From: Apostichopus californicus
Taxonomy: Eukaryota; Echinodermata; Holothuroidea; Aspidochirotida; Stichopodidae
Direction of reading: 5' to 3'
NCBI GenBank assembly: GCA_020650975.1
Contig: JAIPMN010002179.1
Location: 1-34,500 of the forward strand
DNA length: 34,500 bases
Part shown: positions 11,101-23,100 of the stretch, piece after piece
Position numbering within the stretch: position 1 is the stretch's first letter
Layout of the letters: each line of letters opens with the position of its first letter
Translations under genes and position numbers: made by a program
Notes under the pieces: model-generated
The model's database searches: none
What the model was told of the DNA's origin: nothing
The model's input: only the letters and a program-made list of their open reading frames with translations

Positions 11101-14100
11101 AACCCTCTTTAATGAAATGATCTGTGTAATCATTTATGTATTTTATGTTAAGGTCAGATCATCAAAATAGAAACCTTAGTCTTTTAAGTTGGTCAAAGGA
11201 AATTGAAGTTAGAAAGATGTTAATGTAATCTATTTTTATAGGCGAGATGACATGACTGGGAAAAGAAAAGTTTGTTAAACTATATTCTGAGGTCTAGAAT
11301 CGAGACACACAAATTTCTGATTGTTTCTTAAACCTTGAATTTGGTTTCTTCAAAAATGAATGACTTAAGGAAGGAAGGCAAAGGAACAAATTAACAAATG
11401 AATGAGTGATTGAGTAAGAAATGAATATGGAAACTTATTGACATGTCAAATTGTTTGTTTTTGAGTGTTTATAAGCCATGATGGCAGATAACTTTAATAG
11501 CTCCTCATTGGCTCATGTTCATTTATTATTTTACAGTGTGGCTGTCCATACTAATGGTACTACAGTTGCCTCTGGTCAAGCTCAAGCAGGAACTGCTATG
11601 GTAATGTTTTCACATCTTTCAAGGGGTCATCTGTCCTGAATTTGCTTATTTATAAATTTTTAACAATTCTAACATAAATAATACATTTTAGATATTTTTG
11701 AAATCTTGGTCTTACCAACCATACAAATAATATTTGAAGTTGTATTGATATGAAATGATAATTTAGTCTCCAAATGAATAGAAAATGCTCAAACAATTGT
11801 TAAAATAAGTCAAGGAATAAATTGAATGATTGGTCACAAATGAAAAAAAAAAAAAAAATGTCCTGAAATGTAAGTACTGATATGAAACTAGCCTTAAATT
11901 AATTCTTAATGGAGAGAATGTATAAGGAATCTGATTGGTCAAACACAGTGTTTCTAAAACTGTTTCCACTACTGACACCCTATGTCCATTGCAAACACCT
12001 TTGCACCTGTTGTACAGCTGTGATTGAAAGCTTTGTACATAAATTTCTTGTAAAGCTTTACTGCCTGGCACCCCCCTGGGGATTCGCTGGTGTAAGGCAT
12101 TTCTGTTTCTTACATTGGAAACTTCTGTGGAAAATCAACACAGGTGTTACCAAAGCATATTATTTGGTGTTGGTCAGATGTGATCACATCTCTTCTACAG
12201 AATTGAATACTGATGATGATGCACAATGAATTATTGGATGAATTATTCAGTATATAAATGTAAAACTATTTTCCTTTTCTTTCCTTGTGATAATCTGCTC
12301 AACAGGCTTGCGTCCATATATGGAATGCCACCAACCTTCAGACTGTATTGGTCCTGGGCAAAGCCTTCTTTGAAAATGGTGTAACATGCCTGGACTTTGC
12401 TGCTTCTCATGTAGGTATTGATTCACTTTTAAGAAGATTGTTATCGGATTTGAATGTTTCTGTATCATTGCAGGTGATATATTATTGGTAGCAACAAATT
12501 TTGCCGACACAAAATACAAATACAAATTCACATCAATCTCAGTCTTTCTCTTGATTGTATTTTGTTTTCACAATTCTTTTAATTAATCTGTTACTTGTTT
12601 CTTATGTAATAAACCACCTCAAACCCTTGTCGTTTAATGAAATACTTAATATCCTATTCTGAGTCATCCTCTATGTATTATCTGTTTATTCTTTGCCTGC
12701 AGGGATATTTGCTTGCAGTGGATGCTAGCACACACCCTGTACTATCTGTCTGGGACTGGAAGAATGGGGAAAGACTTGCAAGCACAACTGTAAGTAGTTC
12801 TGTTCTGAATAATTCTCATAGTGATCAAAATTGTTATAATTATTTCATGTCTGTATCAACAGATAATTTAAATTTTAAACGCTAACTTGTCAGTGTGCAC
12901 TGTTTTTATATGTCATGCTTTGTTTATTTGTTCTTGCCCTTTTGTAACTTTTTAGTGTATTTTTATAATACTGTTTTTATGCGAGCATTCAGTTACCCTT
13001 TGTGGGGTTTAATAAACTTTATCTTATCTTATCTCTTATGTATTGAATTGCTGCAATTGAAAGATTAGTGCTGTTAGCTTGATATCGGTCTTTATGGAGA
13101 AATATCCTGATGAAACATTTGTGCTACATTATGCTGTAAAATTATAGCTCGCGTTTGATGTCAGGGAATGGTCACATACACCTTCGTCTCGACCTTTGAG
13201 TTTATAGGACCCTGTTCTCACCAGTGTCAGTATGGGAGAATCTGAACTGTGTTTAACCCACAATCAAAGTTCTCATCTTCAAGATCGGATGGTTTGACAG
13301 TAACATCAGGTCTTGATCTGGTTTGGGAAACCATTAGTATTTTGCAGTATTTAACATTGTTTGGCTTACATGTTTATTTCAGCTTGGTACCGATGTGGTA
13401 TGTCAGGTTCGATTCCAACCCAAGGATCCGTCTGTCATTGTAAGTGTCGGCAAGGAACATCTGGTCTTCTGGAATTTAGACAAGGAGGGAGGAAGGCTGG
13501 CAGAAAAGATCAAGCCTAACTATGAGGTAAGTTTATTCTTTGGTAGCTTGATGCAGTCACAAGTGTGGATCCTTTAGGAGGATGGTGGTGATGTGGGGGG
13601 AAGGGGGGGGGGTAGGGTGGGCATGTGCACCTCCACCCCTTTCAACCTCACTAAAATTCAAAAATATACATTAGCACAATCTTATGTTCAGATCTACGGT
13701 GGAATGCTCCTGACCCCCCTACATGGGGTCTTCAACCACAGCAGGGTTACACCCCTCCCTTTATCCTGGATCCAACCCTGAGTCACTTTTGTTATAATAT
13801 ATATCAAGGCTTACCATCTGACTATTAAACACTCATGAAATATTATCCTTTCTGATGTAGGTACTACACATAACACCTGTTTAAACCAGAGAATTTAGTT
13901 ATCACGGATGTAGAAAGAGAAAGAGGAAAAAAAAAAACCCAAGCCATTCCTTAAAAGCATTTCTTGAAATTTGTCTTAAACTTTATACTTTTACTTAACA
14001 TAATCTGCTAAAATAAAGATGTCATCGCAGTTTTATGTGTTTATTTTTATTCCCCCCTTACATTTTGAAATGGATCTTATAGATGCAATGTTGCTACTTG

Positions 14101-17100
14101 ATCTCCTTTATCCTTAAATTTGCAGAGAAATAACAAGGCTAAATATGTCATATGTGTGGCCTTCCGTCCAAACGGGGACATTGTGACAGGGGACTCTAAT
14201 GGCACTGTGTATATTTGGCCTCGTAAGAGCAATACCATATCTCACACTCTGTCTCATATTCACGAGGTAAGACACTTAGATTTGACTATTTTGTATGATG
14301 TTGTTTGTTGTTCTCCCATTTTCTCTATCCTGTTGTCTGACCTACTATGTATTTTTCTCCTGATTTTTGCCAGACCTAAATTATATTGAAATAATAGTAT
14401 AATTGTCAAGATTATAGATAACTACTGTAGTCTGAAATTTTTAAAAATTGCTGTGGGGGGTGTGGGAGGGGCAAAGGGATGTTAGCTACGAAAGAAAATC
14501 AACATCTTCTTTTATAGTGTTTGAGCTTCGAACACATTTAATTACATAAAAGCTGGTAATACAAAGAACATGATATGAATGATACAATATAGAAATTAGA
14601 CTAATTAGGAGAAACTCAAAACAAACTCAGGTGAACTTTACCAGCAATGAGCCCTTCCTTAAGTGGGAGAAACAAACAAAGGAGACAATATCAATTAGAA
14701 AATAAAAACAAGAGAGAGAGACAGGGAAAAAAGAAACAGCCTGCAATAAAACATAGTAATTAATTAAGTAATGTTGAAAGGTTTTCTTGAAGTAACATAA
14801 AAAAATATGGCACTGAATGAGACTAGGAAGAGAGTAGAGTTAGAGAAGATAGTATGTGTTGTGCTTATAGGAGGTAAGTCTATAGGAGGGTATGGGAACA
14901 GGAACCAGACTATACAGTAAGAGTGTGTAACACTTCAACCAAAAAAAAAAAAATTATTGAAAGAATTGATGGAGGAATGGAGTCATTTATCCGTTTAAAC
15001 AAAGAAAATGCCAACTTGATAGTGATAAATGTCACAGAGAGAATTCTTAAATCGGCAAATAATATCGCTGAATGATAATATCTCTGATTGATAATATATC
15101 GCTGAATGATAAGTCTATGTAAAATTGAACGCTGTAAAGGAATAATGGTTTGATCTTAGAGCAGTACGTGCTCCCCTAAATAATTGTACCATATGAAAGA
15201 TGAAGTAGAATATATGTGTTATAAAGTAAGTGTGACTTTATCTTCATGAAGGAATTAAATGTAATTGTAATTACATTCTCACCTATACATCTATGGTGTA
15301 GAATGAGCACACTGGTAAGGGTTACACTTTTTGTAATATTGTACAATCCATGAGAAGAAGGGCAATTCTAATTCTAACCATGGGTAACATGTTTGTATCC
15401 AGCACTCAGGTGATTAAATTACAAACCACAGGACTCTTCATTTCCTACTGAGTAAAGTAAGACTTCAAATTCTAGGAATCTACAAATGTTACCTTCCATT
15501 TTTCTTTTGCTTTAAAGGGTCCTGTGTTTGCTCTGCATTTCCTGAGAGGTCTGCTTCTCACTGGTGGACGTGATGGTAATTTGTTCGCTTGGACCCTGGG
15601 CAGCAGAGGTGCTCAGAATTTGAGCAATAATGGGGTATGCTATATTTTCACCAATTAGAATTTCTCGTTTTTTTTGCTACATCTTTTAAGAACATTACAA
15701 AAGATAAGAAAAATGTTATGTGTTTATTTTGCAACTTCATACTTGTATAAAATCATGTAGTTTCACTGATATTGCCTAGCAGCTGTGGAACTCAAAAACT
15801 CACAGCGTAATTTTTTTTTTTATTTTAATACTCTTTAAACAGGATGTAAAACAAGGGAGACATGCAATTAGTATGATCAAAAAATGAAATGAGAGTAATG
15901 ACATATGTGTTAGTATTGGAAATTATCTCAGGAGGATCATATATATGGGACACTATATTTATTGTTGTCAAGGGGTGGGAGGAGGGGATGAGGAGGGTTG
16001 GGGCTTGAAGGTGAAATAGTATCTGGACAGGATATGGCTTTAGCTGTCATCTGTGAATGATATGAAGGACTTAATTCAGAAACTGTATTCTGACAAAATA
16101 ATTGTTATTCTGAATCCTAATAAGATGTCCCACCTTTATATAACTAATTCGAAAAGATGGTACTATATTATCCTCTGCACTTATTTTGTTTTATCAAAGA
16201 ATTGGGGTACTCTATGTTTAGTACTTGTTTGGTTTAAAGAATGAAAATGAGTTGTAGTACCATGCACAGTGGTTTTGCAGAAATTGTAAGGGAAGAATAA
16301 AAGATGCCAGGGGTTCAGGGAAACAAGGAAGCTGTGTATAAAAGACTTAGCATATTGTGACAAGCTGATCATGGTTATTAACAAGAAGAGAAAAAAAATT
16401 TACCACAATTGTAACTTGAAACCTGTTCTTTATGTTTAGTACGATGGTCAGTTTATACGTACCATTATTCACTGTCCCCATTTATCCCCATCCTTCCTAC
16501 TGCTGGTTTATACTAAGGCAAAGATAATTGATATATTCTCTTCTGATAGTTGGATGCAAATGCTGGAGGTGTTCGGGTGCTAGCGATCGCTGGGTCCAGG
16601 ATTTTTATTGGAACGACCATGAACTGTATCTTTTCATTGGGCATTACCCCATCGGGACCACCTTTTGATTCTCTCACCAAAAGGCTGATCGTTACACAGG
16701 TAAGATGATCGATTCTTACTTCAGAGTATCCTAAGGTGGGAAAGGGTGGGCATTGTGGTCAAGTGGTTAAGGCAGTGGACTTGTGATCTAATGTTTACAG
16801 GCTCGAGTCCTGGCCAAATCATTGAGCGTTGTGTACTTGGGATAGGCACTTTATCTCCATTGCCTCTCTTCACCAAGGTGTATAAATGGGGACTTGCGAG
16901 GTAACTTGTTAATATAGTTGTGTGTGTTGGTTTGTGGCTGCACCCTATGGGAAGTCCCCCGTGGCACACATGGATGTGGTGCACTGTGGTGCCCCAGTGG
17001 AGATTGATTGAATTGTGCACACTTTGGTGTGTGGGTGTGACAAGTTACCAATGACAAGAGTTAAGTAGTAAAGTCGTGTGAGAGGGCCTTGGCCCTAAAC

Positions 17101-20100
17101 AAGGCTGTAAACCTTCAACTTAAAACTTTATGTGGGGTTGGTAGGGGGCATTGGGGATGAGAGCTAGAAATGGGTCATATCATAGAATTTTATATGTGTC
17201 CTGTTTTAAGTGTACTAAAGTTTCTGTCAAAACATGTATAAAGAATTGTATAATTATAGGTAGAGGTAATTGTCACTGGAGGTCGTCAGTCGACAAAAGT
17301 TCTTGAACAGTATGAATGGTATATCACTGGTATCAAAGAGAGTGATGTGCGTGGAGAATGAACTTTACAAAGTTTTCCAGTGTATCTGTTCTTTACACAA
17401 TTCATGTTCTGTTGTTTTACTTTATACTACGTTTTATATTGTGTTTAATAGGGTCATTACGATGAAGTCAATGGTTTGGCCAGTCTACGTAAAGAACAAT
17501 TCGATAATCATTTTCTGTCTGTTGGGTATGATGGAGTCATTGCCTTAATCGATGGTTCGGGGCATACCCATCTCTGGAGGCATTGGATGAAGGGAATTAA
17601 CCTACTCTGTGTCGATGCAGCAGCGACCTCTGAATTTTTAGCTATTGGAACAAGAGAAGCAAGGTGACTTTTACACCATTTTTTGTTGTTGGTATTGTTG
17701 GTATTGTGAGTTTGTATTGTGTATTGTGAGTTTGCATTGTGAGTTTGTATTTTTGCCACAAATATCAGCTAGTTTTAATAATTTTACTACAGGAAGAATT
17801 CAAAACCTATGTCCTTTGAAACTTCAAGGTAAAAACTGTTTTATATTTTTGATTGTACAAGGCAAGTTCCTAGTGGTCAAAAAAGAGTGACAGGGGCTCC
17901 CTGGGATGATCCCTTCATATCTCATGTGTGTATTACCCTAGTATACATATATACTTTGTTTCGAGTATTTTGTATTCTAACGTATACCCCCACCTAATGC
18001 ATAGACATATGTATTATTCAGTTACCGTTATAAACATGTGTAGTATATATTCTTTACATAAAGCTGTTTCTTACAAAGGGGCTGTGCTGTCTGTAATATT
18101 TAATCTTGTACGTATAATGTTGAATTGTTTAAACGTATGTGAAAATTGGGGATCATTTACAAGTTAGTTAAACTGTTTATTTCTCGCAAAGGTGATATGG
18201 TAGCACTTCTAATTTGAACAAATGTGCAGTAAATTAATTTGTATTAAGTAAATTCCTTACTATATGATAACCCAGCATAGGTGGCACTGCACAATGTCAC
18301 ATTGAAATTTTAGGGAAAAAAAATACTAGAACTAATCTCTAATCACTGATTTCAAGTTTCCTCAAAAGTTTGATTCATGTGTCTTGTGTGTTATGTCTGT
18401 ACAGAGTTTTTGTCTATTTCAAGTAGTTTCAAAGTTAAAAGTTGCTCTCTATTTCTCCTATTTGTCTATATATAGTGGTGACAGGTGAGAATAATTAATA
18501 ATTTGTACCATTTTTTTTTGAGATGCTCACAATTCCTCTCTTATCCTGTTTCCTCTTTGAGGTGATACTGATAATTTTGTTTCCCAAACTGTTTGATACT
18601 AAACATACCCATAGCACTATTGCTCTTAAATTGACTGGCCAACTTACATTAAAATTTGTAAGAAGTAAAATGTGGTAAGTATATAAAAATAAACATATAT
18701 GTTATTATTATAATTATATTTATATATTTTCCAAGTTGCTTTTGTATAAGCACAGCCCTGAAAATTTCCGAGCAAAGTCATAGTTTTACTCAGTGAACGA
18801 ATAGTTTGTTTTTTAGATGGAAACCTGACATAAGCACTTAGGAGTTTTAATAGTTTCTTTGACATGTATATAGCTAATATTATGAAGATGTTCAATTTAT
18901 TCAATGTGTGTCTCACAGCACTTTCACTAATCTTTGAATTTTCATATTTCTATTTCATGTTGCAAACGTTTTAAATAAGAAAATCTGCTTCCTATGCCTG
19001 TGCCATTGAAACGTAATACTTCTTGCAAAACTACTACGGTGTTTGCCTTCTACTAGTCATGGACATGGATTTCAGTGAAATAAAACACAAAATAAAATAA
19101 ATAGCTGATCTTATACAACTGTGTAGTGACTTTTGGCAATTCTTACAAACATGGTCAAATATTCAGTAATAATTTCTTCTTTTTAAAACAACTGTACCCT
19201 CAGAAAGTCAAATTGAATAGAAATATAATCTCCTTTATCTTTAATTTCATTGCATTTTGAGCTCAAAAAATCTTTTTCTGGTCAAGTAAGTACAATGAGA
19301 AATAACCGAAATATGTATATTAAAATTACACTCATTTTAAAATTGCAAATGTTTTCAGTTCGCTTGAAGTTTAACCTTTTCAATATTATTGTAAAGAAAT
19401 GTTTAATCCACTGGCAATACTGAATGCACCACATTACTAATAAAACCCATTAATAATAATCTACGGACATCAGAGATTGATGTTCCCAAAGTGACCACTT
19501 TTGGTGTTTCTAGCATTTTGGAAAGAATTCTCTCTCATATCACAATTTGTATGATTTATTTCTGCTTCACTGTTATTCATATCAAACAAACTAAAACAAG
19601 TATTCATCATAACAACACTGGAAATACTTAGACAATTGCAAAGCCATATGATCCTTCAAGCATTTCTTAATAACCTGGTATCTTTCAAAATAAAATTCCT
19701 GGGTCATTTAATATTTTTGTATAAATGTGTTATTGTGAATTTTAAACACTAAATACCAAGAAAATTTTCATTCCAAAAAAGAAAAGAAAAGGCAAGAATG
19801 ATAGATGATGTCTTCTTAAAGTTATTCAGTTAGTTCAGTCTATATATGGTTCCTTCTCAGAATGAGAACAGGTCAAGTTGCAATGTGTTTTTCCCTTGAA
19901 GTTGTTATTTCAATTATTAAAACTACTTGAGTTAATCAAAACACTGTGTCATTGTTCAATAGAACATGGTAGGCTTTCAGTGCCTTAATGTTTCAATCTC
20001 CCTCAAGCAAAAACTAAAAAAATACCAAATATAAAGGGTGAACATTTTTCAATCAGTTTATTATTTATTAGGGGATTCTTTCAACTGCCCCTACTTATCG

Positions 20101-23100
20101 AGAAATCAAACGGCAGATTTTTTTTGTATTTTTTATTACTCACATGAACTGTCTATTTTTCCTGTACATAATTCACTGATCTTAAGGATAAGAAATCTCC
20201 ATCTTAGAAACCTATTTATGGGCTAGTCATGTGCTCAGTGATTAACGCCGGTGCCTTCCAATCATAAGGTTCCCGGTTCGAGTCACTCCAAGATTAATGT
20301 ATGTCGTCCAGTTACAGAGTTGTTGACAATTCATAATCATGGACATTAAATATGAATCTAAGAGACTGTCTTCTTCGGTCAGCTTGCGGCTTTGATAAGC
20401 CAATGAGGCATCTTCACGAGTTCTTTGCGAGCTCTTCTTTCGCAAGTTCTTCTTTGCGAGTTCCTGCTTGCAGGAGGATCTTAAATGTTAAATTTAAATG
20501 AGATAATACTCTTGACAATGCTTTTATGATCTTTCGCTGAATTTTTAACTTGGCATTTGATTGTTTATCATTTCTTTGTTACTTCATGACATTTACATAT
20601 ATATTTTTTCATATTGTTTTTCATAAATAGCTTGTTACTTATGTCATATAATACCTCCGGCTGTGAAGAAATCAGCAAAGAAACTGTACCAGAAGCATCA
20701 CCCATTGTTTGTATCAAGTTTTCACCAGGTAAGTTGGACCGTAAATAAGGGGTTAATCAACGGTCTAGCGTGCGTTACTCACAGGATTAATGCACGATCG
20801 GTGGATAATGCAAGCGATGCACGAGGGCGGAGCCCGAGTGCATCCAGCAATAGCATTAACACCCGGAGTGCATTAATCATGTGAGTAACGCACGCTAGAC
20901 CGTTGATTAACCCCGTTCATTCATACACTACCATTTGTGTGGGGGAAAAATCATAAAACAAAGCATTTTTGGTTACATATAACCAAAGATTTATTAAAGT
21001 GATGCCCCGTAATTTTACCGTGCGTTACTCACAGGATTAACCACGGTCAGCTGACCTGAATGGACCAATAGGATTTAGGAATCTTTACTAAGTATGAATG
21101 AATAAAACTTGTCTTGTTGTTGTGTTCTTGTTTTAGTATGTAAACAATGTTATAGGTTTGTTACAGAACAAGCACAGCATATGCTTTCGGTCCTAAAGTG
21201 TCAATTTCTTCATTTTATGATGATAAAGTAAATAGAACCTAAAAGGTTAGTTTAGCCAAGAATTTAATCTCAGTACATTAAAGACTTTTGGTTCATTGAA
21301 CCCTAGACACTATTTTTTTCGGTTCATACTGTTAGTCATACTAAAATGTAATCTTTTAATAGCAAGTTGTTACTCTATTTTTTACTCTTAAATATCCCAA
21401 TATGGGGTATTCAATACATTCAGTTTTTAACATTTCAATAACAGTTGTAGGAAGAGATGTTTGAATTGTGTATCACATTGACAAGAATGCCACTTCAGTT
21501 TGGGTGGGGGAGGGGAAGGGGCGAGGAGGTGAGGAATAAAATCAAGCGGTGTGCAGATGCCCCCCCCCGCCCCCCCACCATTAGACAGACTATGACAAAC
21601 ACTATCCTAGTGTACAGTACATAAATATGTGCGGTTCAACCAAAGCAGTTGGAAATTCTTCAAGATTGTTTCAACAGTAGCAAAATATAGCACCATTTTA
21701 CATCTAAGCCACCCTCCATTTTACCCAACATTTTTTCAAAGGGGGTAGGATCTCCCCTCTCCTAATGCCCCTCACCCATACATTATAACATCTCAACCCC
21801 CCCCCCCCCCCTCCCATCAAGTACAAACATGGTGGTTGCACCTCTGCACTTTTACCGCTGAATCTGATTTCTGGCTTTCAGACGGCAAGCATCTGGTCGC
21901 TGGAGACGAGGCCGGCACCATTCATGTCTTTCAAATTCTGAAGAGCGGAAAGCAAGTGAAACTATGTCAGCACTGTAAAGGTCACCAAGGGTCAATTAAA
22001 TCTCTTGATTGGTCTTCTGATGGCAAATTTGTGAGAAGTTCATCATTGTTAGGAGAATACCATGTCTGTGAGTTGATTGAGCATCTCCTTCAAAGCCTCT
22101 TTAAACAAAGTTGTTCAAATTTGAGCTAAGTTACATTCAATCCCATCTTTGTAGTCCGAGGGTCTTGTTTATCGCTTTCAGAAGAATACAGAATGATAGA
22201 AGTTCTTTTGTCATTCAAATTAGTTAAGGGTTTTGTAATTCTTTTAGCAAAATTCCAACACGAACACCAAACATGACGTTCATATTCACACTGGAAGGGT
22301 AGGAATCCAAGACAGATATCGTTATGGTGATTTGGTGTGAAAATGGCTGTGATTGGACAGTTAAGTCCTGTTAAGTATGAGACTGGACCCCATTACTTGG
22401 ACACGACCCAACAACTATTGACTGATCATCAGTTTTCTAATTTATCAGCCAAGGGGGTTCAGGAAAAAACCAAACAAAGTAGCCCAGAGTCTGATTGTGG
22501 AGGTTAACCTTTGCTTAAAGGTCATCAGTAGTTAGTGACCCCAAATATGCTCGGAAGTAAAAAAATAGGTCACAGATTCTCTAACTTCAACAAGCAATTT
22601 ACTGCCACTCTCAAGGTACTGTTCCTCATTGAGACATTAAATTGTCTACTCTAACACTTCTCAATGTCTGGAAATAGGCTTCAGAGATTCAGAACCACCA
22701 AGAAAAGTACTTTTCCAGATTGTTAGCAAAGTTTAGAATTCTAAAATTTGTGGCCAACACTGGTGACGGATGAAATATGTACACATTTGGGTATTAAAAA
22801 TGAATTACATTCAAGTACAGAGATATCCACAGTGTGAATATTACTCTCAAATGTTAAAACCACATGACCTAGTTGGACATTTTTTGGTGAAAATAGGTGT
22901 TATTAGGAAGCAGAGAATTGACTTGAAAATAATAGTTCAAACGTTTGGGTAGAAATACTTATTCAAAAGTTATTTGACAAATTTTCATGGAAATTGACTC
23001 TGATATGTTATAAATTAATCTTTTGCTTCAAATTTATGCCCAAAGTGGATTTTTATGTTTGCATTCGGTTTCTTTCAGGGAATATGGAATCTTTCCAGCA

